Source: Aporrectodea caliginosa (taxonomy: Eukaryota; Annelida; Clitellata; Crassiclitellata; Lumbricidae). From it: a stretch of DNA of 64,000 nt. Positions 23,041 through 34,799 of the stretch are shown piece after piece; within the stretch, counting starts at the first letter, position 1, and each line of letters starts with the position of its first letter. A model generated the notes under the pieces. That model saw only the letters and a program-made list of their open reading frames with translations. It did no database searches and was not told where the DNA came from. A program made the translations under genes and the position numbers. The stretch covers positions 287,001-351,000 of the forward strand of contig JACEVL010000034.1 of assembly GCA_020284085.1 (NCBI GenBank), given 5' to 3'.

Positions 23041-25405
23041 GTATCCTTATAAGTTTCTTGATTGGCACTGATGGCATTTGGCTAAAAACAATGAATGTCC
23101 CTAACTGCTGCTTATTTTACGTTCGGTGTGTTAAGATAGATTTTGGGCAATTCCGGTGATGACACTTACAGATAATATTATGTTGTCTACAAAAGCGCAA
23201 AAATAATCTCAAGAGCAATGTAAAAGCGGTAGATAGGTTTTATTTTTGGCGAAGTGCATCTGTGCCTAACACTTTCTGTTGTGATTCCTAAGCAATTTTG
23301 TCTTTATAATAATTATTTCAAAGCGTGTATTGCATAAGCTAAAATGTCAGCTTACGCACATTCATAAACGAGTGTTTCTACAATAAGTGTCCATTTTGCT
23401 GTCCGCGGTATTTAAAATATGTTTAAAACATATGACAATCCGTAACGTAGGTTTGTTTCAGACAACCCAAATAAAACTAAAAGATTTTTAAAATTGGCAC
23501 GTTCATAAATTATTCTGGTGGTTTTATTACCTCACAGTCGAAGCATTTCAACAGAAACTGTGTTTTCCCAGATGTGTACCGAGGTCCGGAAAACCTGTTT
23601 ATTTCCGATTGTGCATATAGCCAAACCGATAATTTCCTATTCATTTTCAGTAACATATTGTTTACAACAGAAAGCATGCTTAATATATTGAATTTTAGTT
23701 TTTTTGAGTGAACAATTAAATTTTAATGGCGCAACTTCCAGTGTGCTACATCCAAATGTCAACTCCATGAAGGCTACAAAACTCGTGTCCAACCTGTAAC
23801 GGCTAGTATTGTTTACGGTGTTTAGCAGCTGATATTTGTCATTTGTCATTGCCGATGCTGCTGGTAAACATGAGAAGTTTATGTTGCGTTTACTTTTTTA
23901 AGCAACCAAAAGCCAACAACATTGTTGCACTGCGTATGCTTAATTGAGATCATCTCCGTGTCGTAAATATTCAAGAATATATAAATAAAAATTTTCAATG
24001 TAATGTGTCCTTTGTGGATGTGATAGAGTCCTGTCTTTGTTGCAAACATCATTGAAATTATTTTGCTTCGTGTGTGTCGGTTTTTGCTGAAAACTAAACG
24101 ATTTGTCAACTCCGTGACGGTCAACTCCGTGACGCGTGCCCACGTCATGCAGTCGGCAGATTGTCACGGAATCCACATTTTCAAAAATCTAGCAGCATTT
24201 AAATGGTATATATAGTGCCCTAACAAACATATGATATCTGTAATTGTAGTCGTCATTTCATCATCCTTATAAGCATCGATATACAATGAGTTGAACTTTC
24301 ATAATGATAATGTTTCTGGTACTGATCTAATTCATTTCTTCATGTGTTTTATGCTCCCTCATTACTTCTCCCATTTAGGGCCATTTTGCTGTTTTCTGTC
24401 TTGCAATTATGCCTCCATTGTGAGTAGGCTGCGAAAGTGTACCTTCAGCTGACAGTGACTGATTATATATTTCTCATTGTTGCCTGAAGACTCTTAAAAT
24501 GTGAAAGTCAACAGTGTGACGCAAACTCCGTGACACTTGTCAACTCCATGATGAATTTTGAAAAAACACATTTTCTCAGTTTTTAACAGAAATATTGAAA
24601 TCTGTGCATTGCTGCCTATCACTCATCTTGATATCATTAATATTAATAGATTAGCACTTTAAAAAGTACCAAAAAATCGCTATTGATTTTTTCTTTAAAA
24701 TCCGAGGCAAAAGTGTCACATATTGTAGAAACTCTCAAACACCTCAGCAGTTATTATGGCCTACTAACAACTATGATCACACGACTGTTGAATCTCCAAA
24801 CAATACAAAGGTTTTGTCTCCTGTTCAGGAGAGAATTACATATTCTCTCAGTGATGATTATCCGTTGGGTAATTCACCGAATCCATCCCGCACTGTGTTA
24901 CAAGACCTAGCCAACTATCGCCAAATCTCAGCTATCAATGAAAACTGTAGACTTTTGACGATGTTAATTTTGACTAGTCATCGCAAACCCTTATTTTACC
25001 ATTAGGCCTACATTTGCATGATTCCGTCATGGCACCAAATTGAAATGACATCCGCGCCGCATTTTCGGATTCAGTGAACTTACCGCTGCACCCGTAATAT
25101 TTTACCTGTTGTATAAAGAACTGCCTAAATAGATATCCATGTATGTATATTGTATAAGCAAAGAATTTTCAGAAGCCTTGGACATAAAATATGACGGATA
25201 TTAAGCACTGAAATCAATAGGAAAGACGATCCTCAGCAACATATTTGAACTCAAGTGTTATTGAAATCAAACATCAAAGGCTGCGTTTATAACAAGCAAT
25301 TGAGATCTGTGTCCGCCCTATGGGCATTATGCATAACCGTATCACAATTGGCTACGAAACAAGTCTGCTAGCATAATAAAATACTGGTGTTTTATTTGTT
25401 GTCAG

Positions 25406-26529
25406 GTTATGCATATGCATACGTCGCTCAGGGATGTGCTGATGCTTATTATTACGAAGAAATGCTCAGAAAATGTCAGAACCAGAGCCAAGAGTATGGC
25501 GCCAATTACTTCTTTGAGGGAGACCAGTGCTGCTATTCTTACAACGACTACTACGGTGCGGTGAAATCCTGTTTATGTGCATCCGATTACTGCAATAATT
25601 ACATACTGCAACCAACGGTAGTTTCTCAGCCTAACGACACTACAACCTCGTCAAGTGCGAGTCAACTAACTAACGGTACAACTACTCCTCGACCAGCTAC
25701 AATGAATGCTGGAAACAGCTCTGGAAACGTTTCTCAATCAACTACAAGACTGCCGTCCAACGGAACAACAACTCCTCGACCAGCTACATTGAATGCTGGA
25801 AACAGCCCTGGAAACATTTCTCAATCCACTACAAGACTGCCGTCCAACGGAACAACAACTCCTCGACCAGCTACATTGAATGCTGGAAACAGCTCTGGAA
25901 ACATTTCTCAATCAACTACAAGACTGCCATCTAACGGAACAACAACTCCTCGACCAGCTACAGTGAATGCTGGAAACAGCTCTGGAAACATTTCTCAATC
26001 AACTACAAGGATGCCCTCCAACGGAACAACAACTCCTCGACCAGCTACAATGAATGCCGGAAACAGCTCTGGAAACGTTTCTCAATCAACTACAAGACTG
26101 CCATCTAACGGAACAACAACTCCTCGACCAGCTACAGTGAATGCTGGAAACAGCTCTGGAAACATTTCTCAATCCACTACAAGACTGCCATCTAATGTAA
26201 CAACAACTCCTCGACCAGCTACATTGAATGCTGGAAACAGCTCTGGAAACATTTCTCAATCCACAACAAGACTGCCATCCAACGGAACAACAACTCCTCG
26301 ACCAGCTACATTGAATGCTGGAAACAGCTCTGGAAACATTTCTCAATCCACAACAAGACTGCCATCTAATGGAACAACAACTCCTCGACCAGCTACATTG
26401 AATGCTGGAAACAGCTCTGGAAACATTTCTCAATCAACTACAAGACTGCCATCTAATGGAACAACAACTCCTCGACCAGCTACAGTGAATGCTGGAAACA
26501 GTTCCTTGTCTTCTCCATCAGTTCCATAA
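25406..26529 (+). CDS. Gene 1 last coding exon: Ly6 C-half 4, nine-plus mucin repeats, stop
   Basis: It enters in phase 1 after TTGTCAG with AYAYVAQGC, GDQCCYSY and KSCLCASDYCNN, closing Ly6 domain 4. Nine full and one partial copies of the 29-residue Thr/Ser/Pro/Asn repeat follow, then SLSSPSVP and TAA at 26527-26529. There is no hydrophobic tail, so neither a membrane anchor nor a GPI signal is seen: the protein should be secreted with a mucin-like C-terminus. Comparison with the exon at 20163, which continues into a Ly6 N-half after the repeats, suggests this exon was derived from it by losing the N-half. Confidence 0.9.
25675..26505 (+). repeat. 87 bp coding minisatellite, 9.5 copies
   Basis: Start positions step by 87 bp from 25675 to 26458, in frame. 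Units are more alike than those at 20432, consistent with recent unequal exchange. Confidence 0.95.
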
Positions 26530-27720
26530 CAGTCGACGAACAACAACCAAGATCCATCGCTCACTAATTCACCCGACTCTGCAATTGAAACATCGATTAA
26601 CTCGCGAATCTAACCAATATCCAAACCAACCCAAATAGAAAACCGAAGTAATGATAACTGGATGACCATCGAACACTACTGGCAGAAAACAGATGAACAC
26701 TGCATAACCACCGGACTCCAACATCACTGCTTAACTAACCAACGTAGAGCTGACTTACACCAGACTAACACTCTATTCTATTAACAATCGATCAAGTTCC
26801 TACAAATCAAATCACCAACCATTCAGCAACTGGCCACTTAAAATCTTGCAATCCCAGCAGCGGCTTAATCAAAGTCCACCAATGTAGACTACTTCCCACA
26901 ATAAAACCACTTTGAACCAACGACTACAATTACGTTAGACACAATTACGCTCTACTACGACGAGACTTCTTGCTATCTAGTGTAAGCTTGATACCTATAT
27001 CCGCTATATTTTAGCATTTACTAAATTTGTCGTTAACTTTTTATGATTAATACAATTGTCTTGCTTAAAATTGGTATTAACCCTAGAAGACAATAATTGA
27101 TGTTGATGAAGTGAGAAGAATTGCGTTAAATATTAGAAATATTCGATACATTTCAATTGAATTAGACTATAAGTTTATCGAAGCATAGAAAAGTTTTCAT
27201 TTACTTTCTATTCAGTCTCTCTAAGCAGTTGGCTTATTTTACATTCTCCTATGCTATAGTGTTTCAATATGTATTTTGTAGTTTTTATAAGTTTCGTCCC
27301 TTTGTGCAGAATTGGCATTCTTTTAAAGTTTAGACTGAATTGCTCCGCTGTAAATTAAGTTAAACTGAACAGGCAAACGTAAGTTCACAACTTGACTTAA
27401 ATCATTCATTTACCTTATTTACCCAAGCTGCCGCTAGGTCTCTTTGAACTGATCTTTGGGATAGGCTATTGACTCACTACAGCTTGATTTAGTGCACAAT
27501 TGGATGATGATAAGTTCAATAGATAGCGGCGTGACAGAAGCTCCTAATTTATAATAATCCATTTACATACATTCAACAAGTAGATATGCGTAGGCCTATA
27601 TGAGAACACATTGTATACGCTATCTTTTGAACTAAACATGTCACATTTAGTTGATTTAATTGCTTATGATTGCTTATGTTTTAATTTGCTTCTCTGTATC
27701 AAAAATAAAACGCTTCTTTA
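26530..27720 (+). other. Probable 3'UTR of gene 1
   Basis: No open frame of note. AATAAA occurs at 26900-26905 and 27704-27709; either could be the polyadenylation signal, the second being followed by A/T-rich sequence. Confidence 0.5.
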
Positions 27721-27879
27721 AAATATATATTAGGCAAGCTAGTTCTGTAATTGCGTTTATTTTGTAATCGTCTAATTGATTTGATGGCTGATTAAATTAA
27801 GTTAAACCTTTGGTTACGTCTTATTTAGTTATTTTGAATAATAAAAATATACGGATTTCTTACAGTCTACAATAAATAG

Positions 27880-28010
27880 AAGAAAGACGAAGAGCAGTGC
27901 CTTAAGGTAGCCCTAAGGCAGCCATATGTTCGAAGTATTCTCAGTCTCGGCATATGAAGGCGGATGCGATTGAACAATCGCTAAATATATTAGGTTGGAA
28001 CCTTCGGCCG
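27880..28010 (-). mobile_element. SINE body fragment
   Basis: The stretch around AAGAGCAGTGCCTTAAGG and the following CTCGGCAT matches 34015-34110, the body of the minus-strand SINE there. The tRNA-like head is absent. Confidence 0.4.
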
Positions 28011-28216
28011 CTTTTGGGTCTCCTGTGTAAACCGACAATAATTGGATAAACATGATATAATTGCGACCTGTAGTAAGTTGGTTACCAAATAAAATGTTAT
28101 GTTATGTTAAATAAAACGTCCAGGACTTGCAAATGTTACCTTACTGTATAACAAGAAATCACCAGATTTATTATGTGAATTAGGGGTGTCCAGAAAAATG
28201 ATACATCACAGAAAAC

Positions 28217-29086
28217 GGTACCCCGTCAGAACGGCCCAGGACAAATCGGCCCCGACAAAACGGCCCCGACAAATGGGCCCCGACAAAACGGCCCCGACAA
28301 AACGGCCCTCGTCAAAATGGCCTCGACAAATCAGCCCCGTCATTTCGGCCCCGTCATAACGGCCCCCGTCAAATCGACCCCCGTCATATCGGCCCCCGTC
28401 AAATCGGCCCCGTCAAATTGGCCCCCGTCAAACCGGCCCCAGTCATATCGGCCCCAGTCACATCGGCCCATCACAAAATATCATATGTTCCTAAGTACTT
28501 TCAAGTTAGCTTGATGAAAAGAATTATTTGCGTAAATATAGAACTCGGATTGGCAAAACCGTAGTTTACGTTGCCAAATTATTTTATGTAGTCACTGGTC
28601 AGTTTAAAATGGAAGTTGGATTGCTGAAAATAATTTTGGCGTTAAAATGGAAGTTGGATTTATGAAAAATAATTCGTTGAGTAAATAGAAGTTGGTTTTA
28701 TGATAGTTGTTCATTGAAAGCATTTAAATAATTAAATACGCCAACCAGTTAGCATTAGACGATGGTCCCCGCAGTCCATTGCCCAGCTGAACCGTCGCTT
28801 GAGGCCTCATTTCAGCAAGGTAAGCTTAAAAGTGCTTGCAACATTGGATATTTTGTATGGGGCCGATATGACTGGGGCCGATATGACTGGGGCCGATATG
28901 ACTGACGGGGCCGATATGACTGGGGCCGATATGACGGGGGGCCGATTTGACGGGGCCGATTTGACGGGGCCGATTTGACGGGGGCTGTTTTGTCGAGGCC
29001 ATTTTGACGGGGCCGTTTTCAGCTCCATTTACTTCGGGGCCGTTTTGTCGGGGCCGATTTGTCCTGGGCCGTTCTAACGGGTCACC
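28217..29086. mobile_element. Foldback element, arms of CCCCGACAAAACGG-type units
   Basis: Left end GGTACCCCGTCAGAACGGCC and complement of the right end GGTGACCCGTTAGAACGGCC match closely. Arms (28217-28470 and 28855-29086) are tandem 14-16 bp units CCCCGACAAAACGG or CCCCGTCATATCGG in opposite orientation. ACAGAAAAC (28208-28216) and GCAGAAGAC (29087-29095) look like a 9 bp target duplication with two changes. The centre carries the AAGTTGGATT minisatellite. No protein. Confidence 0.75.
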
Positions 29087-29095
29087 GCAGAAGAC

Positions 29096-29700
29096 ACCCA
29101 TACTCAAGTTTTTCCCATTATTCTATTCATATGTTGTCTATAAATATTTTTTCAGAAGTTTAAAATGTTATTACGGGGTCGCTCAAAGCCCCGAAACATA
29201 CACTACTTAAATTCCCAGGACTGAAGACGCCCATGCTCTGGTCTTGGAACTTGGGTTCATTGTCAGTTTACTCTTTTTATCACAAAGATTTGACGAAGAT
29301 TCTGATTTGGAAAAACTTGTTTGTTTATCTCAACAAGAGCTAAGTCTGCGAAAAATTTAAACATCAAATCAGGGTCATTCAAGGTCATTTTAAGGTCAGA
29401 AAAAACCAAATCTAGCAAAAATGAGGCATAATATGGCCAGATCTCACATGTTTAAAAATATTAATGTATTCCGCCCCCACCAGAAGTCCAAGGTTACGAA
29501 AAATAGCGTTATTTCGATAAGATTGCAGGTTTTCTTGTAAAATATTCTAATTGAAAACTAATTAACTGCCATTCAATATGCCGTTGGATTTATGGTTGGG
29601 GCGTAAGACATGAATATTTTAAAAATTTCCTCACAGATTTTGAGCCCATGCCATTAGGAAACTTTTGGTTGCTATTACTTTCGAATTTCTAATTTTCGTT
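29096..29700. other. Intergenic, nothing recognised
   Basis: A/T-rich, no frame or repeat that I can support. Confidence 0.4.
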
Positions 29701-30180
29701 TAGTTCACTCCACTCTATTGCATATCTTGAGCGCGTGCTTCGTGCAGCTGCTATAGGATTGTTGGTGGTTTCTCTAACTTTGACCATGTCTCGCATTATA
29801 TGCTTCCTGTTTCCCGGCGCATTCAATTTAAGATTTCGGTCTGGGTCTAGCGGTACCAGTTAGGGAGCACTCCATGCAGCCTACGTGCGCGAGTTCTGTT
29901 GCCCTAGCTCAGGTTTGGCTGCCCGCAGTATCTTCGTTCTGCATCTCGTGGCGAACTTCCTGTTCCCTTTGCGCGCACTTCAAAGATGCATCGTCATTCT
30001 CAGTGGTTGAGCCGACCACATGGAATAATCTTCCATCAGATCTGACTGTCCTTTTAGCCAGAAACTCTGCATACACCTTTTACAAGAATCTAAAAACTGT
30101 TCTTTATCGCCGGAATTTGGCTGGGATCACCTCTGAGTAGGTTTTCCTCGAGAAGCGCTATATAAGTCTTCTGAATGAAT
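29700..30180 (+). pseudogene. LINE 3' end (L2/CR1-like)
   Basis: C-terminal piece of a reverse-transcriptase protein: VEPTTWNNLPSDL and FYKNLKTVLYRRN, then a stop and the family 3' end GCGCTATATAAGTCTTC with AATGAATG tail. Frames shift near 29940. Everything upstream is lost. Confidence 0.7.
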
Positions 30181-30194
30181 GATTGAATTCCATA

Positions 30195-30425
30195 GGTATT
30201 TTTCTTTGACCTTGCCACTGCCTTTGACTCAGTCGACCATAAGATCCTTCTGGCCAAACTTGAACACTATGTCTTTAGAGGCAAGGTACTGGACTGGTTC
30301 AGAAGTTACTCAACCAATCGCTACCAAAGAGTCATATGTAACGGGTCCCTTTCGAATCTCCAGCCTATTGAGTCTGGCATACCTCAATGGTCAAGGTGTT
30401 TTTGGTGTCTAACTATGCAAAATAG
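30195..30425 (+). pseudogene. Reverse transcriptase fragment of another LINE
   Basis: Frame 1 gives FFDLATAFDSVDHKILLAKL, YVFRGKVLDWFRSY, NRYQRVICNGS and IESGIPQ. This is RT motif region A to B; the catalytic YADD block is missing. Both ends are cut. Confidence 0.65.
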
Positions 30426-30569
30426 GTTTAACTCCGCCACAGTCCCTACTCTGGTTGTGCCAGTCCCAAGCCTTGAGAAAGGAGGAGGGCGACCATATCA
30501 GCAGAGTGCAATGCTGCAATGCAGGAGTTCACCAAGCTGTCATACTCGATATCGTAACAACATAAGGAA

Positions 30570-31785
30570 TTATCAGAGACAAGGATGAGTCGGGACCTTG
30601 TTGATTTTAAGAAGATCAGTTCCAGTATTGTCGGATGCTCAGTGCTCACCATTTTCACCAGATTCTTCTCTAAGGAACATCGTCAATGGCATTGTGGCTG
30701 ATGAATGTGTAAGTGTTCATGAATATGAGGAGGTAGGATGCATGATCATGCACAATATGGTCGGAAAGCCTGCATTCACTTTCCCATTCAGAAGAAAGGA
30801 TGAAGCCAGAACCTTGGGGAAACGTCAGCTGTGATACTCGTTCCAGATCGAACCACTGAATCCGGTCTTCTGCTCGAACTGTTCCTGGTATTTGCCATAA
30901 CTGGAGAAATGTCATTGGAGGAGGTTATGAGTTACGAGCTCAGTCCTTTCCCTCCTGCCCTCTTTGAATCCAGGAATGTCTTTAGAAAGGCCGATAAGCC
31001 ACAACTAGCTCATGCGATCAGTGAACATGCACGGGATGGCATAATAGATTTCATACCAGAGACAGAGAGACACGTCCTTGACATAGGTTCCTTACTTCAT
31101 CAGATACCGTGGAAAAAAAGAGAAAGCTATATTGCAATAGCACGGTCGAACGCAGACTTCAGAGTCCGACAATAGAAAGAGGAGTTCCTGTCGAGAGCAA
31201 TGAATAAACAGAAAATGCTATCTATGGTTGGTGAGTGATGCGCTCAGAAAAAAGAATTCCACAGTGGTCAACGCACCTGGAGATGCTGACGTAGACATAG
31301 TAAAGGCTGCAGTGGAGACATCCCTTCTACACACAATGACGCTAATCGTAGAAGACACCGACCTTCTTTTCTTACTCCTTTACTATGTGAAGCCATCAAA
31401 TATTGTAAGAGTCTTTACTTCAGATCTGACAAGACAAAAGAAAACTGTGCAACATTATAAGCAAAGTGTACATGTATAACATAAACCATCTCCAGAAAAT
31501 CATCGGAACTTACACGTCTTCTCAGTTGTTATTTATCCACACCATGACAGGTTGCGACACCACTTTTCGAATATTCAGTGTTGGTAACAGGAATGATTTC
31601 CCGAAGCTTGTAAAAGGACACACTGTCTTCCGGTCATGTACCAACGCATTTACCGTGCCTAATCATCCCACAGAGAAAGCCATGGATAGGAAAAGCACAG
31701 GGCGTGGATGCGATGGAGAATTTTGGCTCCAGACAGACATCTTGAACGCCATCTTGAAAATGACTTTTTCCGATGGTTAGAATAG
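30570..31785 (+). pseudogene. Broken gene of an uncharacterised multicopy invertebrate family
   Basis: Pieces in different frames read in order: SSLRNIVNGIVADECVSVHE and MVGKPAFTFPFRRKDEARTL (30660-30820); MSLEEVMSYELSPFPPALFE and PQLAHAISEHARDGIIDFIP (30910-31060); GDADVDIVKAAVETS and LIVEDTDLLFLLLYY (31280-31390); LLFIHTMTGCDTTFRIF (31530-31580). I recall this order (YELxxFPPALFE ... DADVxIV ... EDTDLLxLL ... HxxTGCDTT) from unnamed multicopy proteins in invertebrate genomes; the function is unknown. The Asp-rich blocks would fit a metal-dependent nuclease, but that is a guess. At least three frame changes make it a pseudogene. Its first piece overlaps in family position with the end of the frame at 62078. 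Confidence 0.55.
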
Positions 31786-31789
31786 AGGA

Positions 31790-34010
31790 GACTTTTGGTA
31801 TGTCAATAAGCATAACAAATGGTTCGGGTTCCGTTGAGAAACCCTTTGGATCAATTTGTTTAGTGGTTGGGTAGTTTTTTTGGTAGATTTACCCGACTAA
31901 GACGAGACCTACTTGGGAGACATTATTAAAAACTGAGTTGCTCATTGGTGTGTGTGGTTTTAGTCTTAATTCATCTGCAAACGTTCTCTCGTAAGAATTA
32001 CTTGCCTAAACCGTATCTTGTTTGCGAGTCGTGCGAGAGGTTTTAACATGCCGATTGAAGTGGTCCTATCCTTCGCATAATTATAACACAAAAACGGGCC
32101 TATAAGACGATCATGTACATCAATTAGCAATATAATAAAGCTAGTTTGCGACTTTGCTTGCAAAGTATTGTGCAATCCAGCTTGTTTAAATAGCATTAAA
32201 TTCAGCAAGTTATCCAATAGGCCTACCGCTTATAGCCTACTTGCGTCCTTGCACGGATAGTAAACAGAACCTAATCCTTGAGAACGAGACAGTCGACGTC
32301 GCACTCAATTGAATATAAAATGCATAGAGTACACTTTTGTAGTATTGTTTGTCGTAGGCGTTCGTTTAAATTCGGCGAGGTCATGCTTAGTAAACAGTTG
32401 CATTTACCCTGAGTCGGCATTTTAGCAAGATATCGCTAGAAGTGCGCAGTAGAAATGGTTGCGCGAGTCTCGACTGCCAACTGTATTGAACGCTTTTACT
32501 ACTGCAGCAGAATCTGATACTAGTGATGTCAAAATGGTCACAAAAATAAGTCACAACACTCCAAGCTCTTCCCAATCTGAATTAGACCGGGCTTCTTCAG
32601 CAGATTATGATTTTTTATGACTTCACATTGTGAGATAATAACGCAATTAAATTTAGTGAATTAAATTGGGAGGCAGTGGACTCAATTGAACCGGGCTCGG
32701 ATTAGACCCGCTCAGATTATATTAGGTCAGATTAGAAAAGCAATGGCTATAATTGTGGACAATCACGATGACACACGCGTAAATCTCATGACCTATTCTA
32801 GCAACTGCACCATTATCTGAGTCTTCAGGACACATTAGCCTCGGGTAATCTCATACAATCGATATGGTGTTTGCATTTTGTCTATACTTACTGAGATGCC
32901 GAGATCATTTGTGATATCTTCCCCCGAGAATTTTTGGATATTGTTCATGTAGGCTATGATGTTCTTTTAAAACTCTGTTGAAGACCAGAAACCGATTTAC
33001 AATGTTTGAGCCAAGCAAGCATTATTTAGAATTAAAGAAATATCGTAACGTGACCACTAATTTTTTTAAGAAAAATGCCGAAGACGTGGAGTGGTGATTG
33101 TTAGCCAAGAAAATCTCGCACATCTGTGTGTGTTTACTTACACCGGTTTTTGCTGTGGTTTTAAGGTGGTGCATTTAAAAGTCGACTTAGCAGAAGGAAA
33201 GACAGATAAAGATTGGCCTCTGTGTGTTTTTTTACACGGCATGGATCACCTGAAGGTCGAAATTACAAAGCAACATCACGGTCCTCTTTCCTGAACAGAC
33301 TAGCTAGCACTTGTCTTGCTGTGCAATTCACCTGTGAACCGCATAGGCTTTGTTGCACGTCGCACAAGCAGCTTATAAAACACTTCAACTCGTGCAGTAG
33401 GTTCAGATCGCAGAACTTAGTCGCCTACTGAAGAGAACCGAAATAGTGTTCCATGCTTCACTGCTTCAGCGCTTTGCAATACTAAAGCAAAGCCTAGGAG
33501 ACAGCACTATAGGGTTCTTCATTCGAAGTAAGTTTCATCTTCAATCGATAATACATAGGGCCTAATTATGTTGTCTTCAATTTGAAATGAATTTAAAAAG
33601 AACTGAAACCCTCTAAAAACACTTGGATATTCTAAATGTCCCAGATTATGGCGAATTCAGTTAATCAACAATTCCCGTAAATTACTTTGCTAGAAGAACT
33701 ATTATTAGCTTTCTGTTCAACTAGTGCTCCATCCAGGCTCAGCTATCAAATTGAAATAGCGACCGCACTTTTCAGGTGCAAATATCGTCCCGGGAACAAG
33801 AGGATACTTTCTTCATCTGCCGAAGCTAAGATTTATAATGAAGTCGCTGAAAATTCAAACCCATGTCGGCTCTCGAGATTAATTTAAAAGACTGCTTTTG
33901 TTCATTTTCTTCTTTTCTTCTTCTTCATATTAATCATACATAACCTTCATGCGTAATTACTCTTAAGACTAAAGGCTGTTTCACTTTTAATTTGAGCGCC
34001 TTTGTATGGG
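31790..34010. other. Intergenic, nothing recognised
   Basis: Short unrelated frames only (longest about 83 codons). No repeat structure, splice-linked coding or RNA gene that I can support. Confidence 0.4.
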
Positions 34011-34014
34011 TTTT

Positions 34015-34316
34015 TAAGAAGAATAAGAGCAGTCTCTTAAGCTAGTCCTGAGACACCTATGGGTTTGAAGTTTTAGCAGCGTCATTTTCTTAGCCTCGGC
34101 ATTTAAGAGTGCGTGGTAAGCACTCTCCCTCCTGATCTCCCTCATCATCTTCCCACCGAAAGTTAACACATTCTGATTATAGTATAATAGTCTAGTTTGC
34201 TAAGGGACGCACGCGGAGCATGAATCTCAAAACAAATTTCGGCCCTGGCGGGAATTGAACCGCGACTGCTCGATAGACAGTGCAAGACGCTAGCCACTAC
34301 ACTAAAAAATCGAACA
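34015..34316 (-). mobile_element. tRNA-derived SINE, second family
   Basis: On the minus strand the head reads TAGTGTAGTGGCTAGCG (A-box-like, 34287-34303) and GGTTCAATTCC (perfect B box, 34251-34261), with normal spacing. The body continues left to about 34015. Part of the body recurs at 27880-28010. It is not the same family as 14508 and 58622. Confidence 0.65.
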
Positions 34317-34321
34317 CCCTA

Positions 34322-34640
34322 CATACACATAATAATACATACATATATACATGCATGCATGGATACATACATACATACATACATACATACATACATACAT
34401 ACATACATACATACATACATACATACATACATACATACATACATACATACATACATACAGACATACAGACATACATACATACATATATACATACATACAT
34501 ACATACATACATACATACATACATACATACATACATACATACATGCATACATGCATACATACATACATACATACATACATACATACATACATACATACAT
34601 ACATAAATACATACACACATACATGCATACACACAGTCAC
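34322..34640. repeat. (CATA)n microsatellite
   Basis: About 75 tetranucleotide units with few changes. The long YIHT and YVCM frames over it are repeat artefacts. Confidence 0.95.
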
Positions 34641-34664
34641 ACCTACATACATACCTTCTTTCAT

Positions 34665-34790
34665 CAATCCAATTTCAATTTAAGTATAGAATTTGTTTCA
34701 TCAATCCACCGCCTATTTAAGGGAAATAATTTCTTTCATCAATCCACCTTCTATTAAAGTAAAGAATTATTTTCATCAGTCCAACTTCTG
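34665..34790 (-). repeat. Diverged minisatellite, three units
   Basis: Units of TTTCATCAATCCAACTTCTA type, the reverse complement of the unit in the Helitron at 4825-5170. Confidence 0.6.
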
Positions 34791-34799
34791 GGGAAACGT

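Larger units (their letters stand above)
20957..25674 (+). repeat. Segmental duplication, unit B
   Basis: Partner of the block at 16430-20431. The two introns align throughout apart from the insertions noted for each unit, so the event is recent compared with the CUB module duplications. Confidence 0.85.

Noticed and set aside
26086..26433. 115-codon minus-strand frame rich in Cys and Trp
   Set aside because: Antisense of the 87 bp coding minisatellite; its repeat follows the sense codons.
20432..26505. CRISPR-like regular repeat
   Set aside because: The 87 bp units are contiguous coding repeats without spacers in a eukaryotic gene.
30179..30412. 77-codon frame starting MIEFHRYF
   Set aside because: Shadow frame of the reverse transcriptase fragment read one base off.
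34218..34316. tRNA gene on the minus strand (also at 14508 and 58622)
   Set aside because: A and B boxes are present but no cloverleaf closes; body and simple tails show SINEs.
34280..34757. Long YIHTYIHT and MYVCMYVC frames on both strands (also 39518-40140 and 41962-42753)
   Set aside because: They are translations of (CATA)n repeats, open in several frames at once; no gene.
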